Of a DNA stretch of 17,973 nt, positions 5,639-14,258 are shown piece after piece. A program made the position numbers and the translations under genes. Source of the stretch: Clostridiales bacterium (GTDB taxonomy: Bacteria > Bacillota > Clostridia > Lachnospirales > JAITVM01). Where the stretch lies: NCBI GenBank assembly GCA_031285815.1, contig JAITVM010000017.1:1-17973 (forward strand), in the 5' to 3' direction. The notes below the pieces were generated by a model. That model ran no database searches. It was given only the letters and a program-made list of their open reading frames with translations, and was not told the origin of the DNA. Numbering within the stretch: position 1 is the first letter of the stretch; every line of letters begins with the position of its first letter.

Positions 5639-8094
5639 TCTTCTATATTGTCCTCAATATGGTCTTCAGATATTTTTGCCAAACTATTTACGGTTACATC
5701 TTTAGGCAAGTTAAATAATTTAACGCCCATAGTATTCCTGCTCGAATTTGCTATATCCGCTACACGCAGCCGTATAACTAGCCCTTCAGAATTTATTAGC
5801 ATTACCTCTTCATTATCATTAACAAATACTATGCCAACTAGGGTTCCTGTTTTTTCAGTAATTTTATAGGCAATAGAGCCTTGTATCCCCCTATTTTTAA
5901 CATTGAACTCAGATATCTTTGTACATTTGCCGTAGCCTAAGCTTGAAACAAACAATACCTTAGACTCCTTTTCCGCAACGCTTGCGCCAATGACATAATC
6001 GCCGCCACTAAGCCTTATGCCACGCACACCGGTGGCAGTACGGCCCATAGGCCTTATGGCTTTTTCATTAAATAAAGCAGCTTTGCCCCTATTAGTTGCA
6101 ACAAATATATCCTGTGTGCCATTAGTTAAAAACACAGTAATTAACTCATCATCATCTTGAATATTAAGCGCAGTTAGGCCGGTAGTACGGATATTTAAAA
6201 AATGGCTCATAGAAGTCTTTTTAATAATACCTTTTTTGGTCACCATCATCAAATAGCGCTCATTTGTATCGGAACTAAAATCTACCGGTATAGCAGCAGC
6301 AATTTTTTCTTCGGAGTTAAGCTCTAAAAGGTTTACAATTGCCGTGCCGCGTGCGGTCCTGCCAACCTCGGGTATTTCAAAAGTCCTTATCTTGCGTACC
6401 TTTCCGAGGTTAGTAAAAAATAGAATTGTACTATGTGTATTAGTTACAAACAAATTAGAAACAATATCTTCATCCCTGGTTTGTATACCTATAATACCTT
6501 TGCCTCCACGGTTCTGGGATTTGTAGGTATTAAGTGGCAGCCTTTTAATATAATCTAAATGTGTCATAGTAACCACATTTGGCTCATCGTCGATTAAGTC
6601 TTCGAAAATAATCTCCGTTGCATCATGGACTATCTTTGTACGGCGCCCATCTGAAAATTTATCCCGTATAATTAAAATTTCATCTTTTATTATTGAATAA
6701 AGTTTATTTTCATCTTCCAAAATTAAGGTCAATTCAGCAATAAGTGCTTTTATTTCATTTATTTCTGCCTCAAGCTTCTCACGTTCCATCCCGGTAAGGG
6801 CACGTAAACGCATATCAACAATAGCAGTTGACTGTTCTTCTGACAAATAAAATCGCTCAATTAAACGGCCACGCGCTACCCTTGCATCAGCCGACGACCT
6901 TATTATAGATATTACCTCGTCAATATTGTCAAGCGCAATAATAAGCCCGTCAAGTATATGTTCACGTTTACGGGCCTTAGCCAGCTCAAATTTTGTCCTT
7001 CTGATAACAACATCTTTTTGGTGCTGAAGATAATATTCGAGCATTTGCTTTAAATTTAAAACTTTTGGCTCACCATCAACTAATGCAAGCATTATTATGC
7101 CAAAAGAATCCTGCATTTGTGAATACTTGTACAAATTGTTTAAAACAACATTTGGGTTAGCATCCCTTTTGATATCAAATACAATCCGCATGCCGTTTCT
7201 ATCAGACTGCTCATGTATATCAGAAATCCCGTCAATTTTTTTATCCCGTATTAAATCAGCTATTTTTTCTTGCAGCTTAGCCTTATTTACCATATAAGGT
7301 ATCTCATCGACGACAATCATACTTTTATTATTAACAGTTTCTATAACAGCATTAGCCCTAACTATAAGTTTTCCGCGGCCTGTCATATAAGCTGACTTTA
7401 TTCCTGATGACCCCATTATATTGCCGGCTGTGGGGAAATCCGGCCCTTTTACTATCTCCAATAACTCTTGTATTGTAGTTTCACGGCCCTCGTCAATATG
7501 GTTGTCTATTATTTTTACAACAGCGTCAATAATCTCACCTAAATTATGTGGCGGTATATTTGTGGCCATGCCAACAGCTATACCCGAAGACCCATTTACT
7601 AATAAATTAGGGAACCTAGAAGGCAGCACCTCAGGCTCCAGAAATTCCTCTGTATAGTTTGGTTTAAAATCAACAGTTTGTTTTTCTATATCAGAAAGCA
7701 AATGCATTGCTATCTTGGAAAGCCTTGCCTCTGTGTACCTTTGCGCCGCAGCACCATCACCATCAACTGAACCAAAATTCCCATGCCCGTCCACAAGCAT
7801 ATACCGCATAGAAAATTCTTGCGCCATCCTTACCATGGCATCATAAATAGATGATTCACCGTGGGGGTGGTATTTACCCATTGTGTCGCCGACAACACGG
7901 GCAGATTTTTTATACGGCTTAGAGGGGTCTAAATTAAGTTCATTCATTGCATATAAAATACGCCTGTGGACAGGCTTTAGCCCATCCCTTACATCAGGCA
8001 GCGCCCTAGATACTATAACAGACATAGCATATTTTATATATGAGCCCTTCATTTCTTCCTCTAAAGAAACATCGGATATTTTATCGTAGTCCAT
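5635..8094 (-). CDS. gyrA: DNA gyrase subunit A
   Basis: Encodes 819 residues of the breakage-rejoining subunit of gyrase (A2B2), which introduces negative supercoils. The start is the ATG at 8094-8092, preceded by AAGGAGG six bases upstream. An open extension to a GTG at 8115 would read through that SD and is rejected. The winged-helix region has the active-site tyrosine in A-A-A-Q-R-Y-T (Tyr120) and the quinolone-determining segment H-P-H-G-E-S-S-I-Y-D, with unmutated Ser81 and Asp85 (E. coli Ser83 and Asp87). The C-terminal beta-pinwheel contains a GyrA box Q-N-R-G-G-K-G (527-533), Asn replacing the usual second-position Arg. The box identifies GyrA rather than ParC. It lies 55 bases after gyrB, with a palindrome in between, and is the last gene of the dnaA-to-gyrA series. 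Confidence 0.98.
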   Translation of the reverse strand: MDYDKISDVSLEEEMKGSYIKYAMSVIVSRALPDVRDGLKPVHRRILYAMNELNLDPSKPYKKSARVVGDTMGKYHPHGESSIYDAMVRMAQEFSMRYMLVDGHGNFGSVDGDGAAAQRYTEARLSKIAMHLLSDIEKQTVDFKPNYTEEFLEPEVLPSRFPNLLVNGSSGIAVGMATNIPPHNLGEIIDAVVKIIDNHIDEGRETTIQELLEIVKGPDFPTAGNIMGSSGIKSAYMTGRGKLIVRANAVIETVNNKSMIVVDEIPYMVNKAKLQEKIADLIRDKKIDGISDIHEQSDRNGMRIVFDIKRDANPNVVLNNLYKYSQMQDSFGIIMLALVDGEPKVLNLKQMLEYYLQHQKDVVIRRTKFELAKARKREHILDGLIIALDNIDEVISIIRSSADARVARGRLIERFYLSEEQSTAIVDMRLRALTGMEREKLEAEINEIKALIAELTLILEDENKLYSIIKDEILIIRDKFSDGRRTKIVHDATEIIFEDLIDDEPNVVTMTHLDYIKRLPLNTYKSQNRGGKGIIGIQTRDEDIVSNLFVTNTHSTILFFTNLGKVRKIRTFEIPEVGRTARGTAIVNLLELNSEEKIAAAIPVDFSSDTNERYLMMVTKKGIIKKTSMSHFLNIRTTGLTALNIQDDDELITVFLTNGTQDIFVATNRGKAALFNEKAIRPMGRTATGVRGIRLSGGDYVIGASVAEKESKVLFVSSLGYGKCTKISEFNVKNRGIQGSIAYKITEKTGTLVGIVFVNDNEEVMLINSEGLVIRLRVADIANSSRNTMGVKLFNLPKDVTVNSLAKISEDHIEDNIEE

Positions 8095-8130
8095 TTCAAG
8101 CCTCCTTAATTTCACCCAATTGGTTTTTTA

Positions 8131-8155
8131 ATATAATCAAATATTTTGATTATAT
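8131..8155. repeat. AT-rich palindrome over the gyrB stop codon in the gyrB-gyrA gap
   Basis: Eleven-base arms (8131-8141 and 8145-8155; outer pair A-T, inner TATAATCAAA/TTTGATTATA) flank a three-base centre. The structure covers the gyrB stop at 8150-8152. In the direction of transcription it is followed by TTAAAAAACC rather than a T run, so it is not a typical intrinsic terminator. It could fold in the gyrBA mRNA or be an operator-like site; there is no evidence for either. Confidence 0.6.
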
Positions 8156-10060
8156 ATCAAGAAAACCAACGGATTTTGCGTATTTGCTTATAAACTCCTT
8201 CCTCGGCTCAACTTTGTCCCCCATAAGCCTTGTAAAAATATCGTCTGCTTCCAATATATCATCCATCCTGACCTTTAATAAAACACGCTTGCTAGGGTCC
8301 ATAGTTGTATCCCAAAGCTGGTCCTTGTCCATTTCGCCTAGCCCTTTATATCTTTGGACGTCATCATTTTGCTCTTTGCCCAATTCTTTGTAAAGGCTTT
8401 CAAGCTCATCGTCGGAGTAAACATAATATTCTTTTTTGCTGGATTTCCTATATAACCTATAAAGCGGCGGCTGGGCTATATAAACATAACCGTTCTCTAT
8501 GAGTGGTGCCATAAACCTATAAATAAACGTAAGCAGTAGTGTCCTAATATGCGCCCCGTCATCGTCCGCGTCTGTCATAATAACTATTTTATGGTACCTC
8601 AGCTTAGATATATCAAAATCATCATGTATGCCTGTACCAAATGCTGTTATCATAGAACGGATTTCTTCGTTAGATAAAATCCTATCCAGCCTGGCCTTTT
8701 CTACAGTTAAAATTTTGCCCCTTAATGGCAATATAGCTTGTATATCCCTTGTCCTGGCATTTTTAGCGGAACCACCCGCACTATCGCCCTCGACAATAAA
8801 AATTTCACATTTGGATGGGTCTTTTTCTGTACAGTCTGCTAATTTACCTGGCAGCCTACCGCTTTCCAAAACACTTTTGCGCCGCACAAGCTCACGGGCT
8901 TTCTTAGCGGCATCCCTTGCACGTGAAGCCATAATGGCCTTTTCTACAATAATTTTGCCCTCTTGGGGGTTTTCTTCCAAAAAATATTCAAGCTGCTCGC
9001 TAAGTACAGAGTCAACCGCCTGCCTGGCTTCAGAATTGCCGAGCTTCGTCTTTGTCTGGCCTTCGAATTGCGGGTCGGATATTTTTACAGAAATAACAGC
9101 CGTTAGGCCCTCCCTTATATCTTCCCCCAGCAAGTTCTTATCCGCTTCTTTTAAAAGGTTAAACTTCCTGGCATAATCATTAACTGTCTTAGTTAGCGCA
9201 TTACGGAAGCCGGTAAGGTGCGTGCCGCCTTCTTGGGTATTAATATTATTGGCATAAGAAAAAACGTTTTCAATAAACCCTTCGTTATATTGCAACGCAA
9301 CCTCAACAAATACTTCTTCCTTCTTGCCTTCGCAATAAAAAACCGTTGGGTTAATAGGCGATTTATTTTTATTTATATCGGATACAAATTGGCTTATGCC
9401 ACCTTCATAATGATAGGTCACAGATTGTGGCTCTTCGCCCCTCAAATCAGTCAAACTAATTTCCAGCCCTTTTGTTAAATAGGCTGTCTCTTTAAAACGC
9501 TTTTTTAAAACCGCGTAATCAAACTCTATATTCTCAAAAATAGTATTGTCAGGCAAAAAACTGACTAATGTACCACGGCCATCAGCCTCGCCAATTGCTT
9601 CTAATTTTTGGACTATGTCGCCCCTTTCAAACCTTTGGCGGTATATTTTGCCTTCCGTAAAAATACTAACTTCTAAGTAAGATGAAAGTGCATTTACAAC
9701 AGAGGCCCCGACACCATGTAAACCACCGGACACTTTATATGTCCCGCCGCCAAATTTGCCGCCGGCATGTAGAAGCGTGTACACAACTTCAACGGCCGGG
9801 ATACCCTTTTGAGGGTGGATACCAATCGGTATGCCCCGGCCGTTATCTTTTACTGAAACAATATTGCCTTTATACAAAACAACTTCAATTTTGTCACAAA
9901 AACCAGCAAGCGCTTCGTCTACCGCATTATCTACAATTTCATATACTAAATGGTGTAGCCCCGTTGATGTTGTATTGCCTATATACATGCCCGGCCTTTT
10001 CCTAACAGCCTCAAGCCCCTCTAAAATCTGTATATCACTAACATTATACTCTTCCGACAT
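8150..10060 (-). CDS. gyrB: DNA gyrase subunit B
   Basis: Encodes 636 residues, normal for Firmicute GyrB, the ATPase subunit of gyrase. The GHKL ATPase domain shows E-I-V-D-N-A-V-D-E-A (41-50), D-N-G-R-G-I-P (72-78) and G-G-L-H-G-V-G (112-118). The TOPRIM domain shows E-G-D-S-A-G-G-S (424-431) and the metal-binding D-A-D-D-D-G (497-502). The C-terminal Q-R-Y-K-G-L-G-E-M segment contacts GyrA. The ATG at 10060 follows AAGGAGA. It starts 32 bases after recF. No remB/yaaB-type gene lies between recF and gyrB, unlike B. subtilis. All signature residues are intact. Confidence 0.98.
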   Translation of the reverse strand: MSEEYNVSDIQILEGLEAVRKRPGMYIGNTTSTGLHHLVYEIVDNAVDEALAGFCDKIEVVLYKGNIVSVKDNGRGIPIGIHPQKGIPAVEVVYTLLHAGGKFGGGTYKVSGGLHGVGASVVNALSSYLEVSIFTEGKIYRQRFERGDIVQKLEAIGEADGRGTLVSFLPDNTIFENIEFDYAVLKKRFKETAYLTKGLEISLTDLRGEEPQSVTYHYEGGISQFVSDINKNKSPINPTVFYCEGKKEEVFVEVALQYNEGFIENVFSYANNINTQEGGTHLTGFRNALTKTVNDYARKFNLLKEADKNLLGEDIREGLTAVISVKISDPQFEGQTKTKLGNSEARQAVDSVLSEQLEYFLEENPQEGKIIVEKAIMASRARDAAKKARELVRRKSVLESGRLPGKLADCTEKDPSKCEIFIVEGDSAGGSAKNARTRDIQAILPLRGKILTVEKARLDRILSNEEIRSMITAFGTGIHDDFDISKLRYHKIVIMTDADDDGAHIRTLLLTFIYRFMAPLIENGYVYIAQPPLYRLYRKSSKKEYYVYSDDELESLYKELGKEQNDDVQRYKGLGEMDKDQLWDTTMDPSKRVLLKVRMDDILEADDIFTRLMGDKVEPRKEFISKYAKSVGFLDI

Positions 10061-10092
10061 TAAAAACTCTCCTTGAAGAAATGATAACTCAA

Positions 10093-11193
10093 TTATACCA
10101 TAAAACTTGGGCCTTCGAAAGTAATATTACCATTTTGGACATGAAAAATGAAAGTTTTTTTGCCTGCCCTGGATATTATGTCATATGCCCCCGTAGTGGT
10201 TATTATCGTTTGGACAGGCATAATATTTCTTAATATATAATCTTGCCTGCCTATGTCCAATTCTGAAAGTACATCATCAAGCAATAATACCGGTGACCTT
10301 TTTTTCAATGATTTTATTAACTCAACTTCTGCTAATTTAACAGCCAGGGCACAGGTACGCTGCTGGCCCTGTGACCCGTACCCCCTTACATCATAACCAT
10401 CCACAATAAATATAATATCATCTTTATGTATACCAAGGCCGGTTGAGCCTAGCTGGATATCGCGCAGCCTATTTTTTATCAGCTTATCTTCATAATTTTT
10501 GATACTCAGGCTCGGTTTATAGTTTATCTGCAGCGCTTCATTATTATGCGAAGCCTCGCCATAAATTTTGCCGGCTAAGCCTGATATATGTTCTATAAAC
10601 CCTTCCCGGGATTTTATTATTTCGCACCCATAGCAAGCCAACTGTTCATCCCAAACACTTAATGTACTTATTAGCGCCGGATCCTTATATATTGATTTTA
10701 AAAGGCTGTTGCGCTGCTTCAGCACTTTATAATACTGCTGCAGGTTATAATAATAAATATGGCTTAGCTGGCATAATTCCATATCAATAAAACGCCTGCG
10801 TATTGATGGCGCCCCCTTAATAAGTTCAAGGTCTTCTGGAGAAAAAACAACAACTAGAAGATGGCCAAACAAATCCCCCAGCTTCTTAAGCGGTACTGAA
10901 TCTATGGCTACCCCCTTTTTATCATTGCCTTTAAGGTGGACATCTATCTTATAGTTAGAATATTCATCACATACATGTGCTTTGATATGTGACTCTGTTT
11001 CATTGAACATAATTAATGCCTTTTCAGAGTTGGCACGGTGTGACCGGCCTGTCCCACATAAATAAACCGATTCAAGGAATGAAGTTTTTCCCTGCGCATT
11101 ATCCCCATAAAATACGTTTAACCCATTATTCAAGTTAACAGAAATATTTTTCATATTACGGAAATTGTTAATTGAAATCTTATCGATATACAT
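10093..11193 (-). CDS. recF: DNA replication and repair ATPase RecF
   Basis: Encodes 366 residues of the SMC-like ATPase that, with RecO and RecR, helps load RecA on gapped DNA. Walker A is G-D-N-A-Q-G-K-T (30-37), the ABC signature is G-S-Q-G-Q-Q-R-T (273-280) and Walker B is L-L-L-D-D-V-L-S-E-L-D (303-313). The family's G-x-H-x-D-D segment appears as G-I-H-K-D-D (254-259), with Ile where Pro is usual. I start it at the ATG 11193-11191, giving M-Y-I-D-K-I-S-I-N-N-F-R-N, the usual RecF beginning. A TTG two codons upstream (11199) overlaps the yaaA stop and is a possible alternative. No good SD is visible, so translation is probably coupled to yaaA. Confidence 0.96.
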   Translation of the reverse strand: MYIDKISINNFRNMKNISVNLNNGLNVFYGDNAQGKTSFLESVYLCGTGRSHRANSEKALIMFNETESHIKAHVCDEYSNYKIDVHLKGNDKKGVAIDSVPLKKLGDLFGHLLVVVFSPEDLELIKGAPSIRRRFIDMELCQLSHIYYYNLQQYYKVLKQRNSLLKSIYKDPALISTLSVWDEQLACYGCEIIKSREGFIEHISGLAGKIYGEASHNNEALQINYKPSLSIKNYEDKLIKNRLRDIQLGSTGLGIHKDDIIFIVDGYDVRGYGSQGQQRTCALAVKLAEVELIKSLKKRSPVLLLDDVLSELDIGRQDYILRNIMPVQTIITTTGAYDIISRAGKKTFIFHVQNGNITFEGPSFMV

Positions 11194-11195
11194 AA

Positions 11196-11408
11196 TCAAC
11201 CGCCGCCCACAACAAATTCCTTGCCCCCTGCTTTAATTACGTCGCCTGGGTATACCTTTTTCCCGCGCATTAAACAGGTTTCGCCATTTACTGATACATT
11301 GCCGCCTAAAATAAAATATTTTGCCTCTGACCCACCCGAAACAATACTGGCTAATTTCAAAAATTGACCAAGCTTTATAAATTCTGTATTAATAATAATT
11401 TTATCCAT
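11196..11408 (-). CDS. yaaA: S4-domain RNA-binding protein YaaA (RlbA/YbcJ-like)
   Basis: Encodes 70 residues consisting of one S4-like RNA-binding fold: L-G-Q-F-L-K-L-A-S-I-V-S-G-G-S-E-A-K (13-30), then G-N-V-S-V-N-G-E. The gene is conserved between dnaN and recF in Firmicutes, where it has been proposed to bind RNA or ribosomal particles; its precise role is unclear. The ATG at 11408-11406 has GGGAGG six bases upstream. A longer open frame to 11453 starts inside the palindrome and is rejected. The stop codon overlaps the alternative TTG of recF. A strong hairpin directly upstream separates it from dnaN. Confidence 0.93.
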   Translation of the reverse strand: MDKIIINTEFIKLGQFLKLASIVSGGSEAKYFILGGNVSVNGETCLMRGKKVYPGDVIKAGGKEFVVGGG

Positions 11409-11433
11409 AATACGCCTCCCTATACTTATATTA

Positions 11434-11472
11434 AAGCAATAAAAACCGCGCAATGCGCGGTTTTTATTGCTT
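11434..11472. terminator. 39-nt perfect inverted repeat (terminator or attenuator) between dnaN and yaaA
   Basis: Nineteen-base arms (11434-11452 and 11454-11472) match perfectly around a single centre base at 11453. The core is a G/C-rich CCGCGCA/TGCGCGG flanked by A5 and T5 blocks. On either strand the GC core is therefore followed by TTTTTATT, like an intrinsic terminator. It lies 12 bases after the dnaN stop and 25 bases before the yaaA ATG. As both genes run the same way, it probably ends or attenuates the dnaA-dnaN transcript before yaaA-recF-gyrB-gyrA. Confidence 0.8.
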
Positions 11473-11484
11473 GATATTATTTGG

Positions 11485-12588
11485 CTAATTTCTAAGCCTT
11501 AAAGGTAATACTAAATACCTATGGCCCGTAGCCCCGTTGCCTATAATTGTACAAGCGCTAAGCGCTGTTGTAAAATATATACAAACATCCTCTTCATCAA
11601 TAACCTTTAAGGCATCAATTAAATACCTGGGGTTAAAAGCAATCTCTAAAGCCCCGCCCTCCACATCTGCACTAACTTCTTCGTAAGTCGCGCCAATTTC
11701 GGAATTTGATGAAACAATAAGCAAATCGCTTTCAATTTTAATTTTTATAGGGTTCTTTTTAATATCTATTAACGAGGAGCGTTCTAAACAGTCAATAAAA
11801 TTTACCCGGTTAAGGGTCACTTTTATATTATAGTCATCCGTAAATACTTGTTCATAATTCATGAACTCGCCTTCAATAAGCCTTGATACAACAATACATT
11901 TTTCTGTTTCAAAAAGGGCATGTTTGTCGGTAAAATAAAAATTAACTTTATCATTAGGCCCACCGGGCAATATCTTGCTTATTTCATTCAGGGTTTTGTA
12001 TGGGGCAATTACTTTCGAATCGCCAGATGAATAAAATAATTTTGCAGAGCGGTTGGATACCCGGAAACCATCTACCGCAACAATATTCAAGTTATTGTCC
12101 TGTATATCCAGCAATTCCCCAGTAAAAGTAGCTTTTGATTCATCTGTTGATACAGAGAAAATTGTTTGGCGGATCATATTTTTAAAATCAACAGAGAAAA
12201 TTTCGTATCTGTTATGTTTTTCAACATCGGGTAATTCTGGGTACTCATAAGCATCCTTTGCCAGCACATTAAATTCTGATTTAGCTGATTTTATTTGGGT
12301 TACATGGTTTGAATCAGTTTGTATAGAAACAAAATCGGCCGGAAGGTGCCTGACAATATCCATTAGAAATTTAGCTGTAATGCACACTTTACCAGGCTCT
12401 AATACGTTAGCTTCTAAATATGATGTCCGTATGCCCATTTCCATGTCATTAGCTGTCAGCCTAAAACCATTTTGATCGGCTTCTAATAAGACGCATTCTA
12501 AAATCGGCATAGATGATTTATTTGAAACCGCTTTTGAAACTAAGTTAAGACCTTCAAGCAGTATTTCTTTTTGGCATGTTAATTTCAT
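11485..12588 (-). CDS. dnaN: DNA polymerase III beta subunit (sliding clamp)
   Basis: Encodes 367 residues, the usual clamp length. The protein dimerises into a ring around DNA that tethers PolC/DnaE and other partners. It has the three repeated clamp domains: an N-terminal M-K-L-T-C-Q-K-E-I-L-L-E-G-L-N-L-V-S-K-A start, a middle domain with E-Y-P-E-L-P, and the typical C-terminal end, Y-L-V-L-P-L-R-L. The ATG at 12588 has GGAGG with a good spacer. It follows dnaA across the 281-base origin interval, and a strong hairpin follows its stop codon. No defects are seen. Confidence 0.98.
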   Translation of the reverse strand: MKLTCQKEILLEGLNLVSKAVSNKSSMPILECVLLEADQNGFRLTANDMEMGIRTSYLEANVLEPGKVCITAKFLMDIVRHLPADFVSIQTDSNHVTQIKSAKSEFNVLAKDAYEYPELPDVEKHNRYEIFSVDFKNMIRQTIFSVSTDESKATFTGELLDIQDNNLNIVAVDGFRVSNRSAKLFYSSGDSKVIAPYKTLNEISKILPGGPNDKVNFYFTDKHALFETEKCIVVSRLIEGEFMNYEQVFTDDYNIKVTLNRVNFIDCLERSSLIDIKKNPIKIKIESDLLIVSSNSEIGATYEEVSADVEGGALEIAFNPRYLIDALKVIDEEDVCIYFTTALSACTIIGNGATGHRYLVLPLRLRN

Positions 12589-12649
12589 ATGGTTACCTCC
12601 AAGGCATTCATAAATATATAAGCCGTTTTGGCTAAAGTTTTACCATTGT

Positions 12650-12869
12650 TTTAAATGTGTATAAAGATATATATATTATAATTATTTTAGTAGTAGTAGT
12701 AGTAGGGGCTGTGGATAAGTTGATAAGCCTGATTTGGCGCATAATTGTAGTGTTCCTGCTGCAAATAACATTGTTGATAACATTGTATAATATATTTACT
12801 TATAGACAGTATCAACAACGAAAAACTGGCTGGGGTTTTATTAACAATTAATGCATTGTTATCAACAGG
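12650..12869. other. oriC: oriC, dnaA-dnaN part: DnaA-box cluster
   Basis: This intergenic stretch holds two perfect DnaA boxes on the minus strand, TTATACACA (12664-12656) and TTATCCACA (12718-12710). One-mismatch variants are TTATCAACA at 12780-12772 (-) and 12859-12867 (+), and TTATTAACA at 12838-12846 (+). GTATCAACA at 12809-12817 (+) has two mismatches, as does TTATCAACT overlapping the end of the central box (12726-12718, -). Together with the cluster upstream of dnaA this forms a bipartite origin of the Bacillus type. The boxes were read by eye against TTATNCACA. Confidence 0.92.
12661..12718 (-). other. Origin unwinding core: DnaA box, G/C spacer, six DnaA-trios and AT-rich DUE
   Basis: Read on the minus strand: a perfect DnaA box TTATCCACA (12718-12710), a short G/C stretch GCCC (12709-12706), six perfect CTA repeats (12705-12688; TAG on the plus strand) and an almost pure A/T tract (12687-12661). 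This is the order of the basal unwinding system known from B. subtilis, where DnaA loaded at the box extends onto single-stranded trios (3'-GAT-5') and opens the adjacent DUE. The position between dnaA and dnaN also matches. The trios are unusually regular. Confidence 0.88.
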
Positions 12870-14195
12870 TTAATCCCCCTTAATTTTCTTTTCTAATTCA
12901 AGCAATACATTGTATACATTTTTATCATTTTCCATCTCAAAAGTTATTTTGTCACATGCATGGATAACTGTTGAATGGTCGCGCCCACCAAAGCAGTCCC
13001 CCACTTTTGGCAAAGACATATCTAATATTTTTCTTGTTAAGTACATTGCAATCTGGCGTGGGTAAGAAATATTGGCATTACGCTTTTTGCTCCGTATATC
13101 TTCGGTAGTAATATTATAGTAATTAGATACGACATTTTGGATAAATTCCGGCGTGATTTCTGGTTTAGTCTGTGCTGATATAATATCACGCAATGCATTT
13201 TCGGCCAGTTCTATGGTTATTGGGTTATTGCATAGTGTGGCAAAGGCAATAACCTTGTTTAGTGCGCCTTCTAGTTCACGGATATTTGAGACAATATTTT
13301 TAGCAATAAAATTAGTTACTTCTTTTGGTATCCTGGTATGGTCTAGCTCTGCTTTTTTTTCTAGTATGGCAACCCTTGTTTCATAATCAGGGAATGTTAT
13401 ATCCACAATCAGGCCGCAGCCAAAACGGCTCCTTAGCCTGTCTTCAAGTGTCTTAAGGTCTTTTGGCGGCTGGTCGGAGCTTATAACAATTTGCTTATTG
13501 GCGTCATACAAAGTATTAAAAGTGTGAAAAAACTCTTCCTGCGTGCCTTCCTTTTCTGATAAAAATTGTATATCGTCAATAAGAAGCACGTCTATATCAC
13601 GGTATTTATTCCTAAACTCTTGGTTGCGCCGCTCCTTAATTGAATTTATCAGTTCATTTGTAAATGTTTCGCTGGAACAATATAAAACCTTGTAATTTGG
13701 GTCTACAGATAATATTTTATTGCCCATGCTATGCATAAGGTGGGTTTTGCCAAGGCCAACACCTCCGTATAAAAACAGGGGGTTATAGGATGTTTTCCCA
13801 GGCGCGCCAGAAACCGCAACACAGGCAGCATATGCAAGCTCATTTGACTTACCGCGTACAAAAGTTTCGAAAACATATTTTTGTTTTATGTTGCCAGCCA
13901 TAAAATGATGGTTGCTTTTTTCAGATTTTGCAGATTCGGTTATATGTTCTGGCAAGACAAGCTTAATATCTAAATTCTTTTCTGTAACAGCTCTAAGATA
14001 AGTCGTGATAATTCCTATGTAACGCTGTTCAACGGTATTTTTATGGGCAGTTTCAGAGGCTTCAAAAACAAAAAAGTCGTCATTAAAATATAAAGGCTTT
14101 AAAGTTTTAATAAAAATATCCATAGCAATTTCGGTAAGCTCTTTTTCCAAGAGTTTGCATACTTCAACCCAATAATATTCAATTTGACTGTCCAT
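12870..14195 (-). CDS. dnaA: Chromosomal replication initiator DnaA
   Basis: Encodes 441 residues. Domain I is at about 1-80 and domain II is a short linker (about 84-105). The AAA+ domain III has Walker A G-G-V-G-L-G-K-T (144-151) and Walker B L-L-I-D-D-I-Q-F-L. Domain IV is a HTH with the DnaA-box recognition signature G-G-R-D-H-S-T-V-I-H-A (from 403). DnaA-ATP binds the boxes on both sides of its own gene and opens the duplex at the trio/DUE core just downstream. The ATG at 14195 has a GGGGGAA ribosome site. Transcription probably starts at the promoter at 14383-14410, overlapped by DnaA boxes, which suggests autorepression. A terminator-like hairpin sits in the leader. Confidence 0.99.
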   Translation of the reverse strand: MDSQIEYYWVEVCKLLEKELTEIAMDIFIKTLKPLYFNDDFFVFEASETAHKNTVEQRYIGIITTYLRAVTEKNLDIKLVLPEHITESAKSEKSNHHFMAGNIKQKYVFETFVRGKSNELAYAACVAVSGAPGKTSYNPLFLYGGVGLGKTHLMHSMGNKILSVDPNYKVLYCSSETFTNELINSIKERRNQEFRNKYRDIDVLLIDDIQFLSEKEGTQEEFFHTFNTLYDANKQIVISSDQPPKDLKTLEDRLRSRFGCGLIVDITFPDYETRVAILEKKAELDHTRIPKEVTNFIAKNIVSNIRELEGALNKVIAFATLCNNPITIELAENALRDIISAQTKPEITPEFIQNVVSNYYNITTEDIRSKKRNANISYPRQIAMYLTRKILDMSLPKVGDCFGGRDHSTVIHACDKITFEMENDKNVYNVLLELEKKIKGD

Positions 14196-14258
14196 TAAAA
14201 TTCCCCCTGGAATATAAAATTGCCTGTTGATATGTTAATTGTTGATATGTGTATAACT

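Noticed and set aside
8095..8115. Seven-codon GTG-initiated extension of gyrA
   Set aside because: It reads through the AAGGAGG that serves the ATG at 8094, and the shorter protein matches the usual GyrA N-terminus.
8917..8932. parS-like sequence with a CACGTGAA core in gyrB
   Set aside because: Only 11 of 16 positions match; the outer positions and symmetry are lost and it lies in conserved coding sequence.
11409..11453. Fifteen-residue extension of yaaA
   Set aside because: It starts at the centre of the inverted repeat; GGAGG and the family N-terminus support the ATG at 11408.
12688..12705. TAG array as a simple microsatellite or CRISPR-like repeat
   Set aside because: Its position next to a DnaA box, G/C stretch and A/T tract explains it as DnaA-trios; there are no spacers or repeat units of CRISPR length.
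12657..12851. Plus-strand 64-codon open frame between dnaN and dnaA
   Set aside because: It lies across DnaA boxes, trios and the A/T tract; it has no SD and its Val-rich part is only the TAG repeat read in another frame.
13665..13679. parS-like TGTTTCGCTGGAACA inside dnaA
   Set aside because: It is 15 bases rather than 16, lacks the CACGTG core, and encodes conserved DnaA residues, so chance is likelier.
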